64,000 nt of DNA, from contig QEUM01000004.1 of assembly GCA_003577165.1 (NCBI GenBank), positions 248,001 through 312,000 of the forward strand, read 5' to 3'. The notes beneath the pieces are model-generated. The model saw only the letters and a list, made by a program, of their open reading frames with translations, ran no database searches and was not told the DNA's origin. How positions within the stretch are numbered: the stretch's first letter is position 1; each line of letters opens with the position of its first letter. The position numbers were made by a program, and so were the translations under genes. This DNA is from Armatimonadota bacterium. GTDB lineage: Bacteria; Armatimonadota; Fimbriimonadia; Fimbriimonadales; ATM1. Positions 55,109-61,664 of this stretch are shown one piece after another.

Positions 55109-55459
55109 ATGATACGCGGTCTTCACGGGATGTTCTACTCGTCCGATGCTGAAGGGCTTCGGTCCTTCCTTCGCGACAAACTGGGTTTCGACGGCGTGGA
55201 CGTTGGCGACGGATGGCTCATTTTCGAAATGCCGGAGGCCGATCTCGGCGTTCACCCGACCGAGGCCGGCGGCCCTCCCTCCGGTACGGCTCACCTGTCG
55301 TTCTACTGCGATGACATCCGCGCCACAGTAGCCGAACTCGTCGAGCGGGGCGTCGAGTTCACGCAGGAGATCGAAGACCACGGCTACGGCTTCGTCACGT
55401 TCTTCAAGGCTCCGGGGGACTTCACCATCCAACTCTATCAGCCGAAGTACTCGAAATAG
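55109..55459 (+). CDS. VOC superfamily (glyoxalase/dioxygenase-like) protein, 116 aa
   Basis: A small vicinal-oxygen-chelate fold protein: RGLHGMFYSSDAEGLRSFLRDKLGF at the N-terminus, FEMPEADLGVHPTEA and GTAHLSFYCDDIRATVAELVERGVEF in the middle, and FTIQLYQPKYSK at the end, as in uncharacterised glyoxalase-like proteins. His residues in HGMF and GVHPT, together with a C-terminal acidic residue, could bind a metal. Substrate unknown. It follows caspase E on the same strand. Confidence 0.85.
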   Translation: MIRGLHGMFYSSDAEGLRSFLRDKLGFDGVDVGDGWLIFEMPEADLGVHPTEAGGPPSGTAHLSFYCDDIRATVAELVERGVEFTQEIEDHGYGFVTFFKAPGDFTIQLYQPKYSK

Positions 55460-55561
55460 CCTCGCGCCTGCCGGCGGAGGCTCGTCCAGAGGCCCTGCAT
55501 TCGGCCAGGCCACGGCCCGGGCTGGACACTCCTGTCGCCTGCCCGAGCCGCAAACCTAACA

Positions 55562-55606
55562 ATATCACGTCACGAATGACGTGATATCACGTCATAATAG
55601 ACGTAT
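55562..55606 (+). promoter_or_regulatory. Tandem palindromic operator overlapping a promoter
   Basis: The 11-mer ATATCACGTCA occurs at 55562-55572 and 55584-55594, with its exact inverse TGACGTGATAT at 55577-55587, giving a perfect 11-bp inverted repeat with a 4-nt spacer. A fourth, degenerate inverse half-site (AGACGTATAT) follows at about 55599-55608. A -10-like CATAAT (55593-55598) lies between them, about 8 bases before the ATG of the wHTH gene. Two adjacent palindromes over the promoter and start codon are in keeping with autorepression by that gene's product. Confidence 0.7.
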
Positions 55607-55945
55607 ATGGAAACCAGGCAGACGAACAAGCTGTTCGGCACCAGGCGGCGGACCCAGGTCCTCCTCCTGATCCACCTCCTTGCCGAAACCCATGCGTCCG
55701 AATTGGCCACGCTGCTGGGCACTCCACTCAAGACGGTTCAGCGAATCTTGAACGCCCTCGAAGACGAGATGCTGATCGTTGGTCGAACGGTCGGGCGCGA
55801 ACGGAGAATCCGTTTGAATGACCGGTACTTCGCCTGCACAGAATTGAAGGCGCTGCTCTCGGCGCTGGCTCGGCGCGATCGTGAGACCGAGTCTGTCGCA
55901 GAATCCCTTCGCCGACGTCCTCGTCGTCAAGGGAAGGAGATATGA
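55607..55945 (+). CDS. Winged-helix-turn-helix regulator, 112 aa
   Basis: The first 70 residues form a probable winged HTH: RRRTQVLLLIHLLAETHASELATLLGTPLKTVQRILNALEDE (abbreviated), followed by wing strands MLIVGRTVGRERRIRLN. A basic C-terminal tail follows (RRRPRRQGKEI). There is no Shine-Dalgarno, and the -10-like hexamer lies so close to the ATG that the mRNA may be leaderless. It overlaps the nucleotidyltransferase gene by 4 bases. The pair resembles AbiEi/AbiEii-type and other nucleotidyltransferase toxin-antitoxin modules, with this protein as repressor-antitoxin. Confidence 0.75.
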   Translation: METRQTNKLFGTRRRTQVLLLIHLLAETHASELATLLGTPLKTVQRILNALEDEMLIVGRTVGRERRIRLNDRYFACTELKALLSALARRDRETESVAESLRRRPRRQGKEI

Positions 55946-56502
55946 ACGACATCCGGATCGAACCTGGCGACGATCTGCGAGCCGTCGTATTCAAGGTCTG
56001 CACGGCGCTGATGCGGGGGGGAGTAAAGGTCGTTCTGACAGGGGGCAGCGCTGCATCCATCTATGCACCTGAGGTCTATCAATCTCGCGACGCAGACTTC
56101 CTAACCTATGCGATGAAGAGTCCGTCAAACTTGATGACGGTCCTCTCGGGCCTTGGCTTCGAGCAAAGCGGCGGATTCTTCATCCATACAGCGGTCCCTA
56201 CGACCCTCGACTTCCTGGATGAGGAGATCCGAATCGGAAGCGATGTCGTGGAGCGTTACGAAACCTTGGAGGAAGATGGGCTGACGCTGTACATCCTCAC
56301 ACCGACGGACTGTGTTCGGGACCGCCTTGCGAGTTTCTTCTGGTTCCACGACCGTTCGGCGCTCGTGGCGGCTTGCGGAGTGTCTGCCGCTCGATCTCGA
56401 GACGTTGATCTCGCGGAGATCGCCGAATGGGCCGAGCGTGAAGGGGAAACAGCGAAGTACCTGGAGTTCTTGGATCGACTGGCTCGCTATGAGTCCGGAT
56501 AA
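55942..56502 (+). CDS. Nucleotidyltransferase-fold protein, DUF6036/AbiEii-like, 186 aa
   Basis: Contains the polymerase-beta-type motif: KVVLTGGSAASIYAPEVYQSRDADF, with GGS at residues 34-36 and Asp50/Asp52 as metal ligands. VPTTLDFLDEEIRIG supplies a possible third acidic residue, and LYILTPTDCVRDRLASFFWF is typical of DUF6036-like or AbiEii-like proteins. It is translationally coupled to the wHTH gene. As toxin it could modify tRNA or protein with nucleotides; the exact reaction is unknown, and a non-toxin role is possible. Confidence 0.78.
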   Translation: MNDIRIEPGDDLRAVVFKVCTALMRGGVKVVLTGGSAASIYAPEVYQSRDADFLTYAMKSPSNLMTVLSGLGFEQSGGFFIHTAVPTTLDFLDEEIRIGSDVVERYETLEEDGLTLYILTPTDCVRDRLASFFWFHDRSALVAACGVSAARSRDVDLAEIAEWAEREGETAKYLEFLDRLARYESG

Positions 56503-56768
56503 CCACCTGACCTTACGCTCGTTCTTCAGCTTTGTCGCCACCACATGTCATCCCGGGGTTTGCCGCACCTGCGAGCCATCCTCGGCTGCATGCAACTCTC
56601 CACGGATCCGCCGACCCGATTGGCGCCGCGCGGTGTCGAAAATCGCAGAGGTGGATGAGGCGGTGGCGCATCCAGGGGCTGCCCTCCCCCAACAGTGCCT
56701 CTGGAGCCGAGTCCCGACGCAGCGGCCCAGGTTGAGTGCTCCTTCGGGAGCAGAGTATCCTCACACCG

Positions 56769-57227
56769 ATGAAGTTAGCGGAGGCTCTAATCGACCGCGC
56801 GAGCTGCCAGAGGGCGATCGAGCAACTGCAGCAGCGCCTCAAGAACATCGCTTTGGTTCAGCAGGGCGAGGAGCCCGCGGAAGACCCGCAAGTGTTGTTG
56901 GCTGAATTGGAGCAAGCGTATCAACGCTTGCAGACGTTGATTCAACAGATCAATCGCACCAATTCTCAGACCGAGGTCAGCCCAGGCAAAACGCTCACAG
57001 ACCTGCTTGCGGAGCGAGATGTGGTCAAGAAGCAGCATGCGTTCTTACACGAGTTCGCAACCGAAGCGACGCCGAAGAAAGAGCGCTATGGCCAGACGCA
57101 AGTCAAGTATGCTCCAAGCGTGTCTGTGCCTGATATCCGAAAGCGGGCCAATCAGATCGCCGCTGAATTCAGAGCCCTTGAGGTCAAGGTGCAAGAGATC
57201 AACTGGAGAGTCGAACTCGTCGAGTGA
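56769..57227 (+). CDS. DIP1984 family protein (DUF6847), 152 aa
   Basis: A helical protein closely matching the DIP1984 family: MKLAEALIDRASCQRAIEQL, then GEEPAEDPQVLLAELEQAYQ, INRTNSQTEV, GKTLTDLLAERDVVKKQ and a C-terminal VKVQEINWRVEL. It is nearly all coiled coil. ATG 56769 is the family start; an in-frame start at 56736 adds 11 unlikely residues. Its molecular role is unknown; I recall such genes near RNA-repair (RtcB, band-7) loci, which cannot be checked here. A structured RNA candidate begins 10 bases after its stop. Confidence 0.9.
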   Translation: MKLAEALIDRASCQRAIEQLQQRLKNIALVQQGEEPAEDPQVLLAELEQAYQRLQTLIQQINRTNSQTEVSPGKTLTDLLAERDVVKKQHAFLHEFATEATPKKERYGQTQVKYAPSVSVPDIRKRANQIAAEFRALEVKVQEINWRVELVE

Positions 57228-57236
57228 ACGAAGTAG

Positions 57237-57372
57237 GTAACTGTGAAGCGAGGGCGAGCACGAACAAGAGGTTAAGCGCAGAGCAGCTGAGCGGGTTCGA
57301 ATCCTGCAAAGCACAGCGTATGCTCCGCACCGCTCATGCCCACGGGCATCACGGTGCACTGATCACACTTAC
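57237..57372 (+). ncRNA. Candidate structured RNA with tRNA T-arm, next to DIP1984
   Basis: The ends form a closing stem (57237-57246 with 57363-57372) of 4 and 5 bp separated by one C-C mismatch. Inside is a tRNA-type T-arm at 57291-57307, a 5-bp stem around the loop TTCGAAT, in the exact 5-7-5 layout of tRNAs. A 5-bp stem (57256-57260 with 57321-57325) encloses it. A second hairpin (57327-57332 with 57352-57357, and inner 57336-57340 with 57345-57349) closes a CACG tetraloop. No tRNA acceptor pairing or CCA is found, so it is not a normal tRNA. The organisation resembles Y-RNA-like molecules with tRNA mimicry (YrlA type); this is inference. Confidence 0.5.
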
Positions 57373-57436
57373 AACCACGTGCTGACTCGATTTGCGGTGA
57401 GGGTGGGATAGGGGACTTCCATTCGACGAATCCGCA

Positions 57437-57477
57437 CCGGCGTAAGCCTCAGGGCGTTAGTCCGAGGCTTACGCCGG
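57437..57477 (-). terminator. Hairpin terminator after the CxxCH beta-barrel gene
   Basis: A perfect 14-bp GC-rich stem (57437-57450 with 57464-57477) with a 13-nt loop, 15 bases past the stop of the minus-strand gene at 57493. It could also stop transcription coming from the DIP1984 side. No pronounced T-tract follows on the minus strand. Confidence 0.7.
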
Positions 57478-57492
57478 CGTGCAACCCGACCG

Positions 57493-58614
57493 TTAGAACA
57501 TCCAACCGATCTCCATCAGCCAACGTGGAGTTCGACCGTTCTGTAACCGGCCCTCGAACACGACCTTTGCCGATTGGTCGCCGAACGGTCGCTGCCAACT
57601 AATGTAGGGAAGAAACATCGCCTTCTGCCCTGCGATTTGACGCTGGTCCACTCGCATCCCCGCCGCGATCTCGTCGCTTGGAATCCAGTCGAAACCTATG
57701 CTGTATCGCCACTCGCTGCCGCCCGCGAACTCGGCCCTCGCGATCCCGCCTTCAAACCAGAGGTTCTTCCACCTGCCCTGGCCGGCGACTCCAACAAGTT
57801 CTCGCTCGTTCCTCCCAAAGAAACTGTGGATGCCAATTGAATTCACGCCATCTCGGAAGAAGGCCTCCAATAGAACTCCCTTGGGATCCGGTTCAAATTC
57901 AAAACTCGCGGTGGTCCTCGCTTCGTCCGACAAAGGGATGCTGAACTCGCCCGGGAATGGGACAATCGCAGCATACGTCCAGCCCTGTCGCTCGGCAGAA
58001 ACTCGGAGGCTCGGCGACCTTCCAGACAGCGAAAAGCCGCGCAGCGATTGGATGCGTGGATCCGGGTGGCTCTCGCCAGGTAACGCCGTCGAGAATACGA
58101 TCGGCTCCGCAAGGTTGAGTCGCCGCGAAACGTCGATCTGCGACAGCGCGCGATACTGGCCGATCTGGAGCTTCAAATCATCGCCCAGAGCAAATGTCGC
58201 GAATAGATCCTCGAACCGCCCGCTGCGGTCGCGAACCGACATGTCGCTGAGAAACTCGAGGCTGACGACTCGCCACTCGGCGAAGTACGAGATTCGTCCG
58301 TTGTCCGATTCCCCAGCGCTGATCAACTCGACGCGATTGAAAATCGACTTGAAGCGTTCCGCGTCATTCGGGTAGTTCTGAGTGAGCCCGCTTGCCCAAA
58401 CGGAAGCAGGAACGGTGGGCGCCTTGGATCGGCCGGGGATGCGATATCCGTTCGATAGAAACTGCTCACCGAACGCGTTAAGTTTCGGCACGTGGGAGTG
58501 GCAGGTGATGCACGGCATCTTGAACTCCCGAGAGAATTGGGGCGTTGCTTGCGCTTGTTGGATCAAGACCAGTGGAGCAAGGAGGAAGGCGGGGAATAAC
58601 CAGGCTCTCTTCAC
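57493..58614 (-). CDS. Exported CxxCH protein with beta-barrel-like body, 373 aa
   Basis: A signal peptide (residues 1-23, ending QAQA) is followed by a c-type haem motif CITCH at residues 35-39 (MPCITCHSHVPKLNAFGEQF). The rest has alternating amphipathic strands ending in a C-terminal phenylalanine (RWLMEIGWMF), the signature of outer-membrane beta-barrels, for example SIGIHSFFGRN, WRYSIGFDWIPS and AKVVFEGRLQNG. A porin-like barrel with one haem at its entrance is the simplest reading, possibly for electron transfer across the outer membrane. The start is GTG 58614, with no Shine-Dalgarno; the mRNA may be leaderless. Confidence 0.75.
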   Translation of the reverse strand: MKRAWLFPAFLLAPLVLIQQAQATPQFSREFKMPCITCHSHVPKLNAFGEQFLSNGYRIPGRSKAPTVPASVWASGLTQNYPNDAERFKSIFNRVELISAGESDNGRISYFAEWRVVSLEFLSDMSVRDRSGRFEDLFATFALGDDLKLQIGQYRALSQIDVSRRLNLAEPIVFSTALPGESHPDPRIQSLRGFSLSGRSPSLRVSAERQGWTYAAIVPFPGEFSIPLSDEARTTASFEFEPDPKGVLLEAFFRDGVNSIGIHSFFGRNERELVGVAGQGRWKNLWFEGGIARAEFAGGSEWRYSIGFDWIPSDEIAAGMRVDQRQIAGQKAMFLPYISWQRPFGDQSAKVVFEGRLQNGRTPRWLMEIGWMF

Positions 58615-58626
58615 GATTGTAATATA
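58614..58626 (-). promoter_or_regulatory. -10-like hexamer at leaderless distance from GTG 58614
   Basis: On the minus strand TATATT (58626 to 58621) is followed by six bases and then the GTG start codon, so transcription starting at the usual spacing would begin on the G of the start codon. No -35 hexamer close to TTGACA is seen at 16-18 bases upstream. A leaderless mRNA is plausible but only inferred. Confidence 0.35.
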
Positions 58627-58755
58627 GCATAGCTAAGTTTCGCCGATGGATGAATTTTTCTGCGCACCGGGCAAGGCGATTTCAGTGATGCTGTCCGGCA
58701 GCCGAGTGGCGCGCGCTATCAGGTAGACGAGAGCCTGGTCGAGCGGCCAACTACG

Positions 58756-59577
58756 TCAAGACTCGGCACCCTCGTCGCTGCGCCGATAGGGTGAAACGAC
58801 GGTCATCCACATCTCTCCGCCGTCGCAGTTCCAGATCTCGCGCGGCGGCTCGCTTGCGGATTTGCCGTTATCGCGCAGCCATTGGCAGGCGGCCTCATAT
58901 GCGCCGAGAATCGCAGGGAAGTGACACTGATCCGGGGGCACTTCCACAACCGCCGCATCCGTGGCCTCCAAGTGACGAACGGTCGCTCCATCCACCGGCC
59001 CGTCGCCGCGAATCGGCACCGCCACCTCCATCGGGCCATCGTTCTCCTCGCTGACCTCACCGTGATAGATGCCGAAAAACGAACCTGCGATTCGGTCGCC
59101 GAGGCTCGATTGCAGTTTGCCAATAGACTGATGAATGTGATCTTCGAGTTCGCCGATGCGAACTCGCTTTTCGATACTCGCAATGGTTTGCGCAGGGACG
59201 CGCTCGGTTCTGACTTCAAAGTTCATCTGTAACTCCTCATTTCGCAGAAGTGCGAGCAGGTCCCCGAGCAGGCGTCGGTTTCGCTCGAAGCGGCATTGGA
59301 AATCTCGCTGGTACTCCTGAAGCATGTCGCTCGCTTCACTGTCCGTTGCCTGCAGGACGTTTCGGATCTCGACGAGCGGCATCTCCATTCTTCGCATCAG
59401 GAAGATGAGTTTCGCCTCCTTCTCCTGCTCCGGAGAATAGTAGCGATACCCGGAGTCCGGGTCCGTGTGGATGGGCTTCAAGAGGTCCAACTTATCGTAG
59501 AGCCGGAGCGCCTTGAGCGAAAGGCGGGTACGCGCTGCGAAAGCGCCGATCGGGATGAACGCGTTCCGGGACTCCAT
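58756..59577 (-). CDS. MerR-family regulator with GyrI-like effector domain
   Basis: A 273-aa regulator. The N-terminal MerR winged HTH is at residues 8-75: IGAFAARTRLSLKALRLYDKLDLLKP, then DPDSGYRYYSPEQ, diagnostic of the family. A helical dimerisation segment (residues 80-118) leads to a GyrI-like/SOUL-type effector-binding domain from about 125 (VRTERVPAQTIASIEKRV to the WMTVVSPYRR tail), as in BmrR and related multidrug sensors. It would activate promoters with a long spacer after binding a small molecule. No obvious target such as an efflux pump is adjacent. Confidence 0.9.
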   Translation of the reverse strand: MESRNAFIPIGAFAARTRLSLKALRLYDKLDLLKPIHTDPDSGYRYYSPEQEKEAKLIFLMRRMEMPLVEIRNVLQATDSEASDMLQEYQRDFQCRFERNRRLLGDLLALLRNEELQMNFEVRTERVPAQTIASIEKRVRIGELEDHIHQSIGKLQSSLGDRIAGSFFGIYHGEVSEENDGPMEVAVPIRGDGPVDGATVRHLEATDAAVVEVPPDQCHFPAILGAYEAACQWLRDNGKSASEPPREIWNCDGGEMWMTVVSPYRRSDEGAES

Positions 59578-59697
59578 GCGTTCCAGTCTGAACCCTGCCC
59601 CAAGGGGAGAGTCAAGGGGAGGCGCGAAAACGTTCAGCCACTTCGGTGCGGTCGCTGCGCTGAGCGCACTGAACGTCGACCGACCACATATTGTCGA

Positions 59698-60030
59698 TCA
59701 GAGTTTTCGAAGCAAAGCCTCCACTGTCTCCTTGAGGGCGGGCAAATCACCTTCAGCCGCATTCCAGACTTCGTCTGGGTCCACACCGAAGTAGTCGTGA
59801 ACCAGAATGTGCCTCATTCCGACGAATTGGGCCCACGGAGTTTCCGGGCTCAGTTCTTTGACCTGATCCGAGCACGCCCGGACCGCCTCTCCAATGACTC
59901 GAAGATGGTGAATGACCCAGACCTGGTTCTTTGGATCGGCATCGAAAGACGCTCTGCCCCTGGCGACCTCGGTTTCAATGTTCTATATGGCCGCAAGAAT
60001 GTCCGCGAGGCGGTCTCGCAGGGCCCTCAC
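59698..60030 (-). pseudogene. HepT-like HEPN toxin gene interrupted by an amber codon
   Basis: DUF86/HepT family RNase or AMPylation-target toxin of the HepT-MntA system. Starting at GTG 60030 the frame reads MRALRDRLADILAAI, then a TAG (59983-59985), then NIETEVARGRASFDADPKNQ and on to the family C-terminus. It has FVGMRHILVHDYFGV (the HEPN RNase motif Rx4H) and DEVWNAAEGDLPALKE, ending at TGA 59698. Apart from the stop, the frame and the 110-codon length are normal. The position is usually Glu or Gln, so a single base change explains it. The toxin is probably inactive, unless the stop is read through or is a sequencing error. Confidence 0.82.
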
Positions 60031-60317
60031 AGAGCGACAGCCTCCCGCAGGATGCGCTCGCGATGCCTGCTGTTTAAGCCTTTGGCAGTTCCCACCTCGA
60101 CCTTCCGCTCGAGGAGTTTCTCCAGTTCGATTACCAATCCGGCATGATCGAGAAGGCTCCGTCCAGGCTCGAAGTCGACAAGCAAGTCGACGTCGCTATC
60201 GGGACCGGCTTCGCCACGCGCGACGGAACCGAAGACGCGCACATTAGTGGCCCCATACTTCGCCGCGATGCGCAATATGGCAGCGCGCTGGGCTCGGAGC
60301 GATTCGAGTGTCGCCAT
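60027..60317 (-). CDS. MntA-type minimal nucleotidyltransferase antitoxin
   Basis: A 96-aa minimal nucleotidyltransferase. The motif VFGSVARGEAGPDSDVDLLVDF carries GS at residues 30-31 and the metal-binding Asp42 and Asp44. In HepT-MntA systems this protein AMPylates and neutralises the HEPN toxin. ATG 60317 fits the family (MATLESLRAQR); the stop overlaps the toxin gene by 3-4 bases, the usual arrangement with antitoxin first. It is intact although its toxin is interrupted. Confidence 0.88.
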   Translation of the reverse strand: MATLESLRAQRAAILRIAAKYGATNVRVFGSVARGEAGPDSDVDLLVDFEPGRSLLDHAGLVIELEKLLERKVEVGTAKGLNSRHRERILREAVAL

Positions 60318-60680
60318 CTCCAGTATTTTGGTGCATTTGCGGTGGGGGAGGAGCGCGAGGCCGGGCGACGCGCCATCACGATTCCGCCGCCCTCGGAGGC
60401 AGTAGGGCCGATTCAGGCGGCATCCCCCTCCGTCTCGCCCACGAAGCCTCGATTCTCTATCAAGCTTCATCTCATCCGTTGGGCGTGCCGTTCTGGCTCC
60501 GCGACAAGGCGCGGATACAAACCTCGGGTGGAACTCCTGTTGTTAGTGGATTGGAAGGGATACGAAACCGCGACTTCTGCGGTCCGAAGTTCGCATAACC
60601 TGCGACTGTCGCCGTCCATCAGGTTCGACGATGAGAGGACAAGGTTTAGAGTGAGACCACTGCGATTGCAACCGAAAAGT
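60318..60680. other. Intergenic stretch without a supported gene
   Basis: About 360 bases upstream of MntA and downstream of the minus-strand gene at 60681. Several overlapping open frames are present, but none has a protein-like composition, a ribosome site or family features. I see no clear hairpin terminator or repeat. The MntA promoter should be here, but I could not place it. Confidence 0.4.
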
Positions 60681-61664
60681 TTATCGTGAAGGCGCGCCGA
60701 GGACTTCATGCATGTGCTCTTCGGGACCTGCCGTAACAGATCGCCGTTGTACACGCTGAGCCGTAGGAACGTCCTTCGATTGATCACCTACAACAAACCA
60801 GCGTCGTCCATCATAACCAAAAGTCAGAACAGAATCCCTCCGCAAGTCGCGAACGAATCCGACAAGGCCGGAAGTCTTCATTGGGAGTGCTGACAGCGAG
60901 GAAGGCCATGATTCCACCACAGCAACCCTATAACCCGGTCTGTTGACTAGCAGGAGAATTGTCCCATCCTGTACTGTTACGTCTGAAACCCAATACGGGT
61001 CAGTCCTACCGGCAGGAGCCCACTTCACCAAGGATGCCTTGGAGCGCACGATCGGCTGACACCAGCCAGGAGATTCTTCGCGCAGAATCAAGAACTCATG
61101 GTCACTCTTAGATACGATCCGCGGGACTTCCTCGCGTCCAAAGTCAAGTGCGATTGGTATAGACGAAATCTTGAATGATTCGAGATGAACCGCAACAAGT
61201 GACTCCGATTGCCGACCGTTTCGAAAACCTATCACGAATCTCCGGTTAAAGTCGAGAGCGCGCCAGGTATAGCCCCTCGGAAGCTGCTTTGATGAAACGA
61301 GTTTGCCGTCGAAGTCGACTTGAAGCACGGCGTTTGAACAGAGCACATCAATTCTGTTGGCGTGCTGGATCGAGTCGCTTGCCCTCAGGGACCACAGAGG
61401 TTGGTACGACTTAGTGTGACTCGCAACAAGGCGTTTTGGAATCAAATCAAAGCGAATATCTGCTGATGGGGTGAGCCCCACAAACTTAGAGACGCGGTAC
61501 GCGGGTCGAGCCTCGAAGAGCCTCCGTATTGGAATCCAGCGGCCATCTTCTACACGTACAATCTCCTCTGGAGGATGCTCAGTAACCCCAGATGCAAGAA
61601 TCACCTGTTCTTGTTGTGCAGGCCAGCTAAGGCAAAGCGAAAGCAGAATCAAGATCATTCGCAA
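60681..61664 (-). CDS. Secreted hypothetical protein, 327 aa, partner of the RHS-NAGPA gene
   Basis: Signal peptide MRMILILLSLCLSWPAQQ, then a predominantly beta-strand protein with repeated hydrophobic-polar strands (FVIGFRNGRQSESLVAVHL, EFLILREESPGWCQPIV, ILLLVNRPGYRVAVVES), possibly a degenerate beta-propeller. No catalytic motif. Its start overlaps the end of the upstream gene by 10 bases, so the two are translationally coupled. Accessory, substrate-binding or immunity roles are possible; none is shown. Codon use is more AT-rich than in the surrounding genes, as in its neighbour, hinting at acquisition. Confidence 0.7.
   Translation of the reverse strand: MRMILILLSLCLSWPAQQEQVILASGVTEHPPEEIVRVEDGRWIPIRRLFEARPAYRVSKFVGLTPSADIRFDLIPKRLVASHTKSYQPLWSLRASDSIQHANRIDVLCSNAVLQVDFDGKLVSSKQLPRGYTWRALDFNRRFVIGFRNGRQSESLVAVHLESFKISSIPIALDFGREEVPRIVSKSDHEFLILREESPGWCQPIVRSKASLVKWAPAGRTDPYWVSDVTVQDGTILLLVNRPGYRVAVVESWPSSLSALPMKTSGLVGFVRDLRRDSVLTFGYDGRRWFVVGDQSKDVPTAQRVQRRSVTAGPEEHMHEVLGAPSR

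Noticed and set aside
57247-57320. Complete tRNA gene near the DIP1984 gene
   Set aside because: A perfect T-arm exists, but no acceptor strand pairs with AAAGCAC after it and there is no clear D-arm or anticodon arm.
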